Source: Xylona heveae TC161 (Eukaryota > Ascomycota > Xylonomycetes > Xylonales > Xylonaceae). From it: DNA of 64,000 nucleotides. Below the pieces are notes generated by a model, which did no database searches, was not told where the DNA came from, and was given only the letters and a program-made list of their open reading frames with translations. The stretch covers positions 124,001 to 188,000 of the forward strand of contig NW_017264200.1 of assembly GCF_001619985.1 (NCBI RefSeq), read 5' to 3'. The number at the start of each line of letters is the position of its first letter. The stretch's first letter is position 1. The position numbers and the translations under genes were made by a program. This document shows positions 1-13,019 of this stretch, one piece after another.

Positions 1-2229
1 CATGCATAACAGGGTGCGGAGCTGATGCTGCAGGTGCCGCCACTACAGGCACGCAGGTGGATGCGCGGGCCGCACTTCCATATGCTGAGGACACGGGGAA
101 GGGCGTCTCAGCAATGTGGGCGGCCACGAGACTCTCTGACGATTGTGCACCATCACTATAGCAGCGCCATGTCGCTTTGGCGGATCGAGGGATGCATGGG
201 CGGGAACAGGAATTGGTCAAGCTGAGACGACCTCGAGGGCCGGTTAGGCTTCGTGGAGACGGGCGGATGACCATCTGGCCGGAACAGGGCGTGGGCGAAA
301 ATCAATTTGATGCCGGCCCCCAAACTCTGCGCAGTTGCACTCCTTGGGAGGCAAGACAAAATGACACGAATTGACTTTTTGGAGGATTATTAAGGTGCTC
401 GACGACGCGTCTGTCGGGATAAGAAAGAGAAGAAGTGATGAAGAAGAGGAAAAAGAAGGTAACGTGGAGGTTTTAGAGCGGTGGGAAGCTGTGGGTGAGC
501 AGGGAAGAGCTCTCGGATAATTAACCTCAAGAGTTGATGATGATGGTGATAATGATGATGACTCTTACGCTATTCCGGTAGCCCTGAGCCGATCATTTCA
601 GATGGCTCGGGGCAACTCCTTTCTCTTCCTAGTCAGCAAGAGATAGCTTAGTTCCTCTCTAGCAGCTCTGTCGCATATCAGATAAAAAGACCCACTGTAG
701 CATCAATGATGAGTGATATTATCAGACATTATCAATCTCGACACGCCTCTGTCTCTGCCCGACAACAACATGACAAGTAAACATTAATGCTGGTGATGTT
801 CCCTTCTGACCCTTGAAAACCCATCCGTGGCAAACACTTTTCCTCTTAAGTGTCCTTTTCTATGCTTCCTTTCCTCTCCTTTTCTTCTCGTGGTCGTGCG
901 CAACTATTACAATGGTCCCATCTTGGCCATGATCCACTCTCCAATTGTTCGACCCACAAGTTACCTCTAGAGGTAACCTTTTTGTAATGAATATGGTGGC
1001 ACGGCATTTCGGCACAAAATAACACGTTAAGCATTTTGAAGTATGATTGACCGGGCACAATGCATCGATAACTGTACGGACACGTAATGGGATCAGAATC
1101 CATCATGTAACACATTTGACAGATGAAGTCGTGGAATGCTTCTTGGCTAATTTTTCCGCGAGTTTTTCGCGGGAAACAAATCGATGGAAGTTAGATAGGC
1201 CGGAACACCATCTGATTCAGAGACCTTCTTGGAGATATGAGTCAAATTGGACAGATAAGAACATTCAGGAATATTTTTCACTTATTTTTTATTTTTTATT
1301 TTTTTTCTCGTCGCGATATTCCCTGCTATTGTGCGTCCCCCACAGTTTCTCATTCGTTACTAGAGTTGGAAGATGCATAATGGTAGGGATCGCTGCGAAC
1401 CTAATCATTTGGAGCGCAAGGATTGCTAGATGCAGGGTCAACCTGCTCTTTCGTCTGGTAAGAGACGGGAGCAGCGAACAATGCTCATCGCGCGTGCCGC
1501 CAGAAGCGTAGAAAAGGGATCTTGAAGACGCAGCTCTGGCGTGATTTCTCACATCTAGATCGAGTGAAAGGTAGAAGAGGGATGGAATGAGATACTTTTG
1601 TTTCCGCGTAAATAGCAAAGGAAACAATGTACCGACGTAGCGACAACGACAGAATCACCCCACAATTTATATCTTTTAAGCTTCCCCGCAAATCTGCTTC
1701 CCTCCATTGCCTCCCCGCCTGCCTGCATCTCTGTTTCCCTTCACTGTCCTCGCCGAAATCTTCTCATTTAGACTTCATGCAACATTCCAAGTGATGCTTG
1801 TCATGCTGCGCTGGCCGTTGAGGCTTGTTGGTTCTGATGCGATTTTACCCGACACAACTCTTTCCCGCTGCCGTTGCCGAATTGCGGGGTTATAGGCTGC
1901 TGTCAGGCTGTCATCTTTTCATGTTTCTTCCGATGCACAATTATGTTGACATCAGCTGCACATTGCTTTGATGAATTGCATTGTCTTGGAAACATTTCTT
2001 AGAAAGTACATGTAATTTTTGCATTAAGTTATTATTGAATGAAAGCCATCGGAAATCTTTTCCGCAACTCCACGCGCCTGTTGTTTGCACTATTCAGTCT
2101 GACATCTCCCGCAAGATGATCTGTTCATGATCCATGCTTTTGACTGGCAGCACATCATGCACTCTTCTATATTCTCCTGAACGCCCGCTCTTGCGCCTCT
2201 CCTTTACTTGTCGAACCTTTAAAATGTCA
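1..2229. other. Non-coding stretch at left edge
   Basis: No convincing coding sequence was found. The open frames here are short, overlap on both strands, lack splice-compatible neighbours and have unstructured composition. The longest, near 1047-1511 on the plus strand, runs into a T-rich tract around 1270-1310. The right part (about 2040-2229) is likely 3' UTR or terminator for the membrane-protein gene that ends at 2230. A gene end to the left of the window cannot be excluded. Confidence 0.5.
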
Positions 2230-2774
2230 TCATCTTCCTGTCTTCCTTCCGAGGCTGGCAATGGCCTCATGCCAGGCCTTAGGTTTGGGCGTCGGCGGCT
2301 CCATGTCAAAAGTGCTCGTGATCGTGGTGACCGTGCCCTTCTCCAAGTCTCTAGGCTTCCGAGCTTGCTTGTCATCTGCCAGCCGGCTGACTCCGGGTTG
2401 ATGCCTTGAAGAGCGCTGTGCCTTTTTGGAATTGAAGTTGCCCGTCAGGCGTCGAGCCGATCTTCGGATGCTCTTTCGAATTTCCCATTGCCGCTTCTTG
2501 GCCATGTAAAATAGAATGGATGATCCGACTAGCGTTCTGTCAGCAGAGAGCTGTCGGCAGCGCTTGGGAGCCTAAACTTACTACCGATTGCCGCGACAAC
2601 GCCAATGATGACGATGATGGCGATTTCGGCTCCAAGTGAGATTTTCCCACCCGTCGCTGAAGGACCAGCGGCGCCTGCATCAGTCGGATCTGTGGGCTGT
2701 GCTTCGGACTGTCCATAGACAAGCAATGGAGAGCATAGCAAATATAGCAACGAAAACAAGATTGACCGCTTCAT
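2230..2774 (-). CDS. Small single-pass membrane protein with signal peptide
   Basis: Two exons, 2774-2585 and 2528-2230, joined across a 56-nt intron; 162 residues. The start has a classical signal peptide (MKRSILFSLLYLLCSPLLVYG). A short Pro/Thr/Gly-rich outside segment follows (about 22-45), then one transmembrane helix (about 47-72) that spans the exon junction, then a very basic tail beginning MAKKRQWEIRKSIRRSARR. The C-terminus is polar, with a PPTPKPKAW segment. The layout (signal, short ectodomain, one helix, basic cytosolic tail) is that of small Mid2/WSC-like or uncharacterised plasma-membrane proteins common in Eurotiomycetes. I recall similar proteins there but can name no function. 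The phase-1 junction completes the helix, which supports the splice. It lies divergent from the coiled-coil gene, 1.3 kb away. Confidence 0.75.
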
Positions 2775-4108
2775 GACGACAAATAGAGAATGGAAGATTT
2801 GGATGAAAACCAGAATGATATTTTGACTCTTCTTAGAAACAGTTGGAGAAGATTTTCAAGAATTGGAAGATGCGAAACGTATCTCAAGAACATGGTGTAA
2901 AAAAGGGGAAGCATCTTCATATAATAAGAGGCCACAGAACCAATTTCTCATGGCTGTTTCACGTCACAACTAGTCACAGAAAAGGCTTGAGCTGTGATAC
3001 TCAACAACATCACAAGTTTGATAAGGCTTGGAATCCTCCCAATGATAAATATTGGCAAATGATTGTAAATTAAGGGGAAATGGGAGTGATTGGGTCTTTA
3101 TTCTGTGATGTGCGCATGGCGTGGGCGCTTCGCCGCAGCCACCCAAGACACCCCAGTCCAATCATGACAAGCGATCAACCTCAGCGTTTATATATGACTG
3201 ACTGCAGCCACCTTTCACTATCACCGTCTGAATGAGCCTCAAATTATCATCGCCATTCTTTTCGTTTTAGCCAGAAACGGCAAATGAATTCGAGAAAGAG
3301 AGCCATCTCGTGCGATAATTCGTCCTAGAGAAGCCTCGCTCGAAAATTATGCTTGAGGAAATCACATAGTTACAGTCTTATCCTCATCGATATATTCGCT
3401 CTATCTGCATGACCTCTTTTGGCCTCTCTATTGGTTACGCAACTGCCTATTTCCCTTCTCAGTCAACCTGATGGCGTGAGTTTTCCATTTATTCCACAGT
3501 ATGGTAGTAGTTCAAGACGAAATAATTACGAAGGCTCTTGACGGCTCTATTCCTTCCCCTGCGATGAGCTTAACTGCTGTAAAGCTTACCTCCTCATGAT
3601 TGCCTATTACATTTACGAACTTTGTTGATTTCCAGTCATCTATCAAAGCCACAAGGTTCGATCTCCAATGAAGCACTGTACAGTTTCACAGCGAATTGAT
3701 CTTTAACTTGTTCATTGTTCAAGTGCAGAATCCACGCGAAGATGCTGTTTGTTCTGAGCGTTTCTTTTGTGCTAAACTGTTTGCAAAGTGTCTTTGCTCA
3801 AGAAAGTAATGGCAGAATACCACCTTCTCTTGTGTCTGTTATTTCGTAGCATTATGATGTAAACTCAGAAACTTCTGTTCACCTGCCTTCATTTCACAGC
3901 CCTCATTGTTTCTGTTTCACCTGTTCACTCGCCGCGGCAACCATCTTGCAGACGTACACCAACTCCACCTTACCAGTCATCACATTGTATCACTCACTTT
4001 TAGAGGTTCTTCTCGGTTCTCTGCCCATCAAGTTGCTTCTTCCCTTATCGGCAGGAAAACAATCCAGCTTCAGACTTTATGAAAGGAATTCTGAAGCTAA
4101 TCTAAAGG
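2775..4108. promoter_or_regulatory. Divergent intergenic region
   Basis: This 1.3-kb region lies between two gene starts that point away from each other, so it should hold both promoters. The segment just upstream of 4109 is pyrimidine-rich with frequent TTC and CTT runs, typical of a fungal promoter and 5' UTR. No conserved factor site was recognised and no coding sequence was seen. Confidence 0.45.
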
Positions 4109-7100
4109 ATGGAGACCCCTAACTATTTCTCCCGACCCGACTTTCTGAATAATACAGAAGAGAGTATCCCAAATAACGCATTCCGAAACCCAGGTAATTT
4201 GAAGCAGACGCTGGCTGCAAAGCCTCATAAACCGGGTTTCAAATCTGAGCCTAGCAATGATGTATCACTTGATGCAAATCATGCACAGGCGGCTAGACTA
4301 TCCGGGCAGATGATGACGAGTTATTTGCCAGCTGGGAACTCTGAATATGCCACGCCTTCTTATCAGAGGCCTCTTCTCCGAGAGAATGCCAATATGCGGG
4401 AAGGAACCATTAACGATGGCTATCAAGGTCGAGGGTAGGTTTTGTCTGCGGTCAAACCATTAGAGATCGAAAAGATGAATGCGCTGACGATGCATAAAGC
4501 CAATCTCAGCAACGCTCCACCAGAGCCCGTACACGAAACACACAATTGAAACCTTTGGCAAAAGAGACGATTGTGATTGACGTCGATGCCGACGAGGATG
4601 ACGATGAAGTGCAGATTTTGAACGAGTCACCTATCAAAGTTCCCCGGAAATCCGAGAGGTCTCAGGTTCCTTCAAGACTCGCTCCTTCAATCAAGCGCCC
4701 GATCGAGCTAAAACAAGAAGAGACCGTTACAGAGACAAAAGTCCGACCTCTGTTAGCTTCAGTCAAAACTTCACCCCGCCGGCCGGAGGCTAGGCGCTCT
4801 CCAAATGCTGCCAGTGAAGCCGTTAACCAGCGCCGGTCTCTTGACTCAGATACTCTGTTGGGTTTATACTCAAAACAAAGAGACTCTGAGAAGCAAGAGG
4901 CCGTTGCAATACAGGAGAAGCTCAAAGCTGAGCTTTTGAGCACTCAACAGGAATGTGGACATTTCCAATTTGAACTTGACAAGGCACGACGTGAAAAGGA
5001 CGAGTACCGGAATGAGGTGAACAAATCTTCCACTATCCTGAGCAACTATCGAGAACGAATCTCGCAGCTGGAGAAATTTCTAAAAGGTCTAGCAAGCGAT
5101 CGCGATTCTCTCCGCAACGAAGGTAATGATATTCAGCGACTATGTCTCGAGATGGAGGGAGCAAAAGAGGATTACGCTGGAGATTTGCAAGCAATTAAGC
5201 AGTCAGCTGGACTATGGGAAACTTTCCGAGCTCGTGGATGGGAGATATATGTCCGATCCTTGACCGAGGCCCGCTGTCATATTGACAATCTCCAGCAACA
5301 AATTAATCTGCAGCAACAGCAGCTCGAGGACAGCGTTGGCCGTCTTGCAGAAGCGCGAGATCAGAATCTTGACCTAGAGAAGAGAAACAAGCAGAATATG
5401 GATCTGTATAAAGATCTAGTCGGCATGCTCGACATGGGAAACATCAACATATTGGCGAAGCTGGGCGAGATAAGACAAGAAGTACAGGAGAAGGGACTGA
5501 ATGACTTTTATGGAGAGAAGCTCGAGGAGTGTTTCAGCTTACTGCAACATCTTGATGACACAAAGGAAGAAAGTCGGAAGGCAATCGAGCAGGTTAACGC
5601 AAGCGTCTCATGCGTATCCGGCGAGTGAGTACCACATTCCGGCCAATTCCGTTCATATCCATATTCTCTCCGCTGACTGCCAATGATAGTATGAAAGACA
5701 ATTTCCAGACTTTACTTGAGCATCAAACAGATATCCGACAGGATCAACAAGATCACGCGTCTCTCATGAAAGATGACATCCAAAGCTTAAAATACCAAAA
5801 GCAGACTGAGAGCAGACTGGTCCAGGAAACCACAGACCTTCGCGAGCAAAAGGCTATTATTGAAGAAAGACTAGCCGCAAAAGAGCGAGAGGTCGTAGAC
5901 TTGCGTGAGCATTTGAGCCATGCCGAGTCACTTTTCGAGAAAAGGTTGGTTACGATCTTAACTGGATTATTTATCATTGTTATGTTCCGTTATTAATCTC
6001 AGATAGAACCGGGAGGTTGAATCATGATATTAGCGTCCTAAAATCCGAGAGCGAGGAAGCAGAGCGCATCAAGGCCGAGCTTGACGAAGCACGACAAAAA
6101 CATGACTTACTGCAGGGCGAAGTTGCCAAGGCACAGGAAATGCTAGAATTCCGCATTCAACAGGAAGAAATAAAGATTGAAGAGATGCGCTCATTAAAGC
6201 GGCTCTACCAGATTTCTCAGGTAATAGTGGTTGAGCCAACCCTAATTGCGGAATCTCCGTTCTTATATATCGCTAGGATGAATTGAACGAAGCACACTTG
6301 AAAATTGATAACCTCGAACGGGAGCGGGATGGAGTAAGATATTCGAGGAGCTCGGTATGGTCTATCACACAGCTGACCTGAATTAGCATGAGACCAAGTT
6401 CAACGGACATAAAAAGACAATGGAAGAACACGCAAGAATTTACAAAGAAAAGCTGGCTATCGAGCACGAAAACAAAGTACATGGACTGGAATCTGCAAGG
6501 AACGATCTTAATAGGAGAATAAGCCTTTTGGAGGAGGAGATCAAAAAGGAAAAGTCTGTCAATCAGGATAAGGTTCGTTTTCATGATTTAGAGGCAATGG
6601 AAATTGATGTTGCTGACGGATTCGTAGAGCGGGAAAGTGGCTTCTTTGGAAGCAGAAATGGGCAGTAAAATCAAAGAGGTAAAGTCGAAAATTTACCTGG
6701 ACTGGAGAATGAATGCAACTAAAATTACTTTTCTTCCTATAGATTGTTCAGTTAAAGCAAACGATGAACCAAATGCAACATCAACTCAACATCTCTTCAT
6801 CAGGCCAGCTTATACAAAACCCTGCCGAAGTGGAAGCAACCAAAAAAGGCAAAAGTCCAATTCCAAATCAGAATCCAGCAATGCATAAAACGCCGCAACG
6901 AGAGATCCCGTATCAAAAACTGTTCTCTGATGCGAATAAAAAGGATGTGCCGGCTAGTGCTACTGAGCAAATGGAGATTCCCTCCGGGCGTAAGCAAGAA
7001 AACCTCTTTACAGCCCGAGAAAAGTCTCTTGTGGAAAGTTCTCAGGATCTTATGCCCGGTCTTCTCGGTCAGATCGTAAGGAATAATAGTCCTTGCGGGT

Positions 7101-8005
7101 CTGGAAGCAAAACCCCCAGGAAATCCGCCCAAGTACACAACATACGTGGGAGCCCTGGAAAATTTGGGGAAGCTAATCCAGGTAACAAGAACGCAGGGTA
7201 CGACCTTGGTTATCAGGACCGCAAGGACGATCAGACTCCTTTTCAAGGAGCTCAAGTCGAGTCTATCAACAAACGGGTCAGTCCGAGTTGTGCGATCGAC
7301 CCTCACATTCCAGGGCTCGAACCAGGTTCCATTCTACGGGACGAACCACAGAGATATCATATTAGAAGTTTCGAAGAATTTAGAAAAGATACACACTCCA
7401 CTCCTTTAACAAGCCCGCCCTCCTCTGATGCCGGCAACGAGCCTTCCATTTGCGCCGACACGCCCACGCCAGTTACGCGGTCGAATAGGAGAAAGGATCT
7501 GAATATACAAGATCTCGGCAATGATGACCATACTGAATTGGAAGAAAATGAGGAGGCTGCGGAAGATTCCATCGCATCTAAAGACTTGAGAGAGTGCTAC
7601 CGGCAGAGGACGTTGTCAACGTTATCCGACTTCAAGCGTGACAACCCTGAAGCCTGGTCAAGCTCTGGTAAAGCCGCGAAACCGACTACCCCCAATCCTG
7701 CAGCCGTTAGTCCAATATCCGCGAACCAGAGGAAACCCATGAACAAAAGTCAGAATGGCGGGCGAAAACGGCCAGCAGAAAATGAGCCAGAGGCTATATC
7801 CACTCCGAAACGGAATCGAGGCAGTCCTCATCCACGTGGTACCCCTCAGTCTACTAGAGGCAAGCCAAAGGACCCGCGAGCCCAGTCGCAATTGAGCCAC
7901 TGGGACTCAAATGTAGTGGCATCAGGAGTTGCAGCTTCCAACAATCGGCGTCAGCCAAACAGAGGCAGAGGTGGGAAGATGTACGGCGGCAAGAGAAAGC
8001 ATTAG
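4109..8005 (+). CDS. Large coiled-coil protein with SUMO-interaction-like motif and RG-rich tail
   Basis: Eight exons: 4109-4434, 4500-5624, 5690-5944, 6007-6220, 6277-6333, 6387-6572, 6628-6678 and 6743-8005. They total 3477 nt (1158 residues), with phases agreeing at every junction. The N-terminus is disordered. A hydrophobic-then-acidic stretch, ETIVIDVDADEDDDEVQIL (about residue 129), looks like a SUMO-interaction motif. Long heptad-rich coiled coil follows (about 220-740) with many Gln/Glu/Lys runs. The last 400 residues are disordered, Ser/Pro-rich and basic, ending RGRGGKMYGGKRKH. The organisation fits a chromosome, septum or spindle scaffold, but no family was recognised and no function is assigned. 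The first intron needs a weak AAAG acceptor at 4499; the better CAG at 4509 would break the frame. It converges on the bL33m gene. Confidence 0.75.
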
Positions 8006-8571
8006 CTCTTACTTGCATTTGTTGAATTGGTAATTGACAAATTTTCGCCTCTTTCTCGTATTTCTCATCTCAACATGAAACTGGGACTATGGTACTAAGA
8101 TTTAGCACGTCGAAATGGTTTCTCTTTTCATATTTCGTTTCAATCTTGGCATCAATACTGATAATTTCTCCCAAATTAGCAAATGTTGGCTCTCTAGAAT
8201 TGCTTGTCAATGGCACGTAGTTTAGCTCAATTTAGTGATATCGCAATGAAGTATTTCGCACACCAAAAGTCCGTGTATTCAGTGCTTCAACATTTTCAAG
8301 CGAGTATGTAAAAATCCCTTAAATTGAACAGAGATGAGTCTAGCGCAGCATCTCCTTCTGTAAACCGAATTTGCGAACAAAAACCTCTTTGGATGCCATC
8401 CAGTGATAAAAACTCCGTCTATGATACATGCGAAATGCCCAATGCTCGCGCTTGAATACGTCCGACTTTTTCAGCTGTCGTTTTTTCGAATTTATATACG
8501 GCCTGGCGACCTTGAATCAATCCGGTCTCCGTTCGTTTCTGCAACGTATAAATATATCGACATTCGAAAAC
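8006..8571. other. Convergent 3' intergenic region
   Basis: The region sits between the 3' ends of the coiled-coil gene and the bL33m gene and is AT-rich. It should contain both polyadenylation regions. No further coding sequence was seen. Confidence 0.45.
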
Positions 8572-9221
8572 TTATTTTCCGCCGCGCTTTTGCTCGAGAA
8601 ACAAGACCTTCTTCCGCACTGCGTAGAGACAAGTATTAGTTTGACTGTCTTGCCCAATTTGTACTCCTTTTCACCCTTTCTTCCAGTGATGGATCACTGC
8701 CGTCGGCTTTCATGCCCCGTATTCCGTATAACTCTCGCATCCTGATAATACTGATTGTTCCCGCCGCACAATCTGTGTCCACGTATGCGGCGTTCTTCCC
8801 TGTGCTTGATCTGATTTCCTAAACCACTTTATCCGTCTTTTCCCTTTTGATCTCCGTTTCTCCCCCTCTTCCTATTCAAACATCTCCCTTACACCTGTCC
8901 TTTCCCACTTCGATGTATCCGTAACCCATAAAGAAAGACAGTAATAAGAAATATCACACGTACCGACAGGATCATACTTCAGCATACTCAGCGGACGATG
9001 CTGTCTGGCGCGGCGCAACGTAAGGTAGTATCCGGTCTTGGCCATGGAGAGCAGCCGCACCGCAATAGTATGAGATTTGCCTATTTGTAGAGGGGGGACT
9101 CATTAGCTTCTCTTCCGCCATTGAGAATGAGAGGGCATAATATGCTGATTTCCAAGTATCCAAAGGTTCAAGGAAAGGGATAGCGCATTTTTAAAAGAAC
9201 AAGCCTACCTTTCTTCGCCAT
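8572..9221 (-). CDS. MRPL39: Mitochondrial large-subunit ribosomal protein bL33m
   Basis: Three exons: 9221-9209 (13 nt, encoding MAKK plus one base), 9080-8964 and 8618-8572. They give a 58-residue protein. The product contains MAKTGYYLTLRRAR, RPLSMLKYDPVVRKKVLFLE and a basic end, which is the bacterial L33 fold as found in mitochondrial ribosomes (yeast Mrpl39). The length matches the family (about 55-70 residues). All three exons are required: the micro-exon supplies the start, and the last exon supplies the conserved VRKKVLFLEQKR end. It acts in the mitochondrial 54S subunit near the tRNA exit site. The second intron is 345 nt, several times longer than most introns here. No separate targeting peptide is visible, as is usual for this small basic protein. 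Confidence 0.92.
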
Positions 9222-12200
9222 CTTGGGTGCTTTGCGCTCGCGGCGAAAAGAGGATGCGTTGCACTCAATCGACTCAAATCACCAATGTCCTTGCGGGATC
9301 TGGTGCTCGGAAGTTTGAAAGGGTTGCTCCGTGGGATGACTAAGCAGTGTGGTTGATGATAGGGGAACCTGATTGGCCAGTAGCAGATAGTGAGCATTGC
9401 AGGGTAAGCGCTTGGTTGAGGTTAAATGGGCAATGTCAAATCGTGCCATAATTGGCTGGGAACCTTGATAAGGTACGCAGGGTAAGAATTTGGGCATGTG
9501 CACATTCTGGAGCTCAAGCTTGAAGTGACTAACAGCCGAACAGGAGCTCTATCGTTAACGTTCATTCTACTTGTCTTGTGCCTCTACAGATAGTTCTATT
9601 TCATGAATAATGATATTTCTCACTGGCTAAGTTTACTGGAAGGAATATTACAATATGTCGTGAAGAGCTGAATTCTGAGAGAAAGGCAAGAAGTCTTTCA
9701 AAACATGGCAAAATATGGACGCGTATGCCTGTAATGCCAGTGTTTTACTCTGTCCGAGGGACCCTCTTCTCCCTTGCTGCCAGCAGATAACTTCCGACCG
9801 AACCCCCACCGATGACGATGAACGCGTCGTGGCGAAAGTTCAGAGAATGTGGGTGGTAAGGCAGCAAGGAAACACATGGGTCCTGAGCTCGACATGGGAC
9901 ACTTATGAAGTACTATACGCTTAGAAGTTGCAGCTATGCTATCCATGTCGGGTCATGTCGCCGCATGCAAAATGTACAACATATCGGCTATGCAGGTATG
10001 ATTGATTCCAACGGGACAGGAAACAGGGAGCGACCATGTCCTGTACTGTATCAACGTCAGAGCAAGGGACGAATCCGTTGACAACAGATTCAGCTGGCAA
10101 GAGTCTTCCATAGTTTGTGCTACTGAGGGAGACTAGGACGCGGCTTAACAGGCAGAAGAAACAAAGCGCCTTTGTCTGTCTTTTAGTTTGAGCATGAAAT
10201 TTTTTTTTTGCGCTACGGAAGCACTCCCGGCAGAACGTGGGGTCGGTGCAATGACAAAGCATCTTGAATAACGGCTTGGCCGGGCCCTAGATCGAGAGGA
10301 AAGAAGCTGCAGTAGAACGGTAAGGTAACTTGAAAATTTCTCATAGAAGGGGGGATGAGAGCAGCTGAGACCACGGCATGGGACGGGTCAACTTCAGGGA
10401 ACGGCTATGCAGTTTTGTGCTCCCACATAGACACTTCAGTACGGTTGAATAATACAGAGGTACGCCAAGTGACGTTCCTAAAGACTTCAATCGCGTCTGG
10501 CTCTACCTTTGTTGTTCCAACACTCCCGGCAGTCTGGATTGCCGTGACGCCCATCGCCACCCGATCTTGGCCGTGTATCATTATCTGGTTGCCTGATGGG
10601 CCCTCCAAAATGCTCTCTTCGATCGGGGTATAGTAAGGCCAAGAGAAGGTCGACAGTCAGACCAGACCAAGAAGAATCGGGTAAAGGTACAAGGGATTAC
10701 GGTATTAATTGAGGACCGTATACCCTTAGTGAATCTGCTAATATATCTCTGCCTACAGGCTATACTTATGAAATTTTGGGGGCCGGAGGCGAAAAATTTG
10801 ACTTCAAAGATCACGAGTCCCGATATGAGTTTTGCTTGCTAAGCAGATTCGGCATCTTAGTATCCAGGATGTCTGAGCGACGAGAGTGTTTTGATTTTTG
10901 ATCGGCTTGGCAGCGAACATTTTAACGTCAGGCACATAGTAGCCGAGATTCTTCAGATGTTACTGAGAAGAGGAAGTCAAAGACTGGACAAAGGCGCAAC
11001 TGAGAAATGACATGTACTGCACGGCATTTGTTTCGAGTTTTTGGTATTGAGAGCCGAATCATCTCACTGAGCATAGCCAAGCGATCATGCTGTTCGTCGC
11101 CTTTGATGAGACAGCCGCAGTTGGTATAATGCTCTCAATCCCCTAGCTATTTTCATTCGAAATCCTCGGAACAATCATATTTGTGAGACATCATGACAAA
11201 GCGCTTGCGCGAGCAATTAATCAACTGCGCCTTTTTTACACTCCAAACAAAGCCAAGAATATCCTATGAAAGTTTCAACAATAATAGAAGGTCGGATTGC
11301 GATTGTTTTGAGAGAAGCGGCAGTATCAGAAGTTTGCAGGGGTGACAGTGACAATGATAGCAACGGAGACTGGTGAGACGCGACGGGGGAGGAAGACCCT
11401 CGACCTTTTGTCTCAGGAGCCGGGTCGGGGCCGCGGAAGAGCGATCAGCGCGAGATCAAACAGGAATTGTGTGAGAAGACGCCTTGAGGAATCGAAACAC
11501 TGTGCCGCACAATAGATCCGTTTTGAAAGAATGCGCGACAATGAATGCAATTTTTGGATCGTGGTATTATCATCATCATCGACATCATAATTTGCTTGTC
11601 TGAACATGCGTCCAGGAGCCTTTCGTCATTTCAGCCTTGGGAAGGCGGAGCACAAATTAGCGGACTTTGGGGGAGGCTTGTTGTGTACACGGTATCGCTG
11701 CGGTACAATAATATCAGCATGTACTACGGCGTTCCATCATTCTACTGCTTCTTCTGGGTGGCTGAGGCGGTGCTGTCAGGGACAGCCACGGCCCCTAAAT
11801 GATCGTTTTTGGAAAAGGTCAGAGGTATGATCACGGGCAAAATCAATTCACCGCTTTGAGGGCGAGCGCCACCATGGGATAGCGTTGATGGGTAGGAGGG
11901 CACGAGGGGGCCAGTAATTTCGTCGAATCACGCCCGTTCTTTCGCCAGCACCGCCCACTGTTCATCCCGACAAAGTCAGCCACCACTGATTTGACTCAAT
12001 GTACAAAGTACTACAATAGATACAGCAGGCGGCAGAATGACTGGTCAATGCCTCGAGTACAGAGGCTTACTAAGTCAGAAAGGAACGGGAACCATCGCTC
12101 ATGTTCCCACTTCGCGCGTGCGCTAGGATTCCCGCGTCCCGCGATTTCGAGCATCATGCGGCCCTATGCTTGTCGCCTCGATCCGGGTCCGATGGTAAGG

Positions 12201-13019
12201 GAACGGCTACCCTGGGAATTTCTGCATCATCACCCGCCCAGAAGGTGAAGGCGGTGGTAGACGAGAGCCTGTCATTACGTCGCTGCGCCCGTTGACCTAT
12301 CCAGGATCTCCCTCGGCGCACACACGCTCAACCAATGACCGGACCAGAAGTCTCGCAATTGCAGACGACGGTGGACAGAAAAAAGGTATGGTCCATGTCC
12401 TGTCGAGACAACTCTTTCCCTTGTTGACGCTTGGCTTTGTACTCGTAGTTTTTTTTGTACCGTGGGTAGCTCTCTTTTGCCCTTCACCGCCCGCCCAGGG
12501 GACCCCAGTGGGTTGGATGGGGGTGGGTGACCCCTTCTGCCGTTATTCTTAGTTTGGCTTTACCTGATTGGGGCGGGCTTGGACGCCTATGACTCCAGGC
12601 TCGTGCTAGGCACCAACTCCACGCTCTATATGCATACAAACATATAAACTCTCTGCTTGCTTCTTTTTTTCTTTTCGTCTGATTCTTTCTATTATCATTA
12701 CAATACATACATCTTCTGAACACATTACGCAATATACCCTCACGTTTCCAACATTTAATTTGCGCTCTACACTTGCGTCCTGCATCTTCTCTGCTATACA
12801 CCAAAGCTCCAGCACATAAAAAAAAATAAAACACACTATCAACAAGAAACAAACTACAACACAACGACCACGGTGTCTTCCTTTCGAACAATAACTACTC
12901 GCGCCTACCACTACTTTCCCCGGCCTACATTCCGTCGAGCCAAATCATCCCCGTCATCCGAGGTCGAGGTCGAGGTTCTACCTGAACCTCCTCGCAGCCC
13001 CGCTCTCACAACATCCACA
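9222..13019. other. Long non-coding region upstream of two divergent genes
   Basis: This 3.8-kb stretch separates the bL33m start from the start at 13020. Open frames in it are short and overlapping, with no family match and no splice-compatible partners. The part closest to 13020 (about 12640-12870) is pyrimidine-rich with CT and ACA tracts, typical of a long fungal 5' UTR. A frame open from 12873 joins the 13020 gene in phase but contains no ATG before 13020. Confidence 0.5.

Noticed and set aside
1047-1511. 154-codon plus-strand open frame
   Set aside because: It starts in AT-rich sequence, passes through a T-rich tract and has no recognisable domain; overlapping frames of similar length lie on the other strand.
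3650-3680. GGTTCGATC box resembling a tRNA B box
   Set aside because: No matching acceptor stem or anticodon arm is present upstream; no tRNA was found in the window.
10355-10633. Overlapping plus- and minus-strand open frames
   Set aside because: Both strands are equally open and neither resembles a known protein or has a supported start context.
12873-13019. Upstream in-frame extension of the gene at 13020
   Set aside because: It starts at GTG and has no ATG before 13020; composition is that of a 5' UTR.
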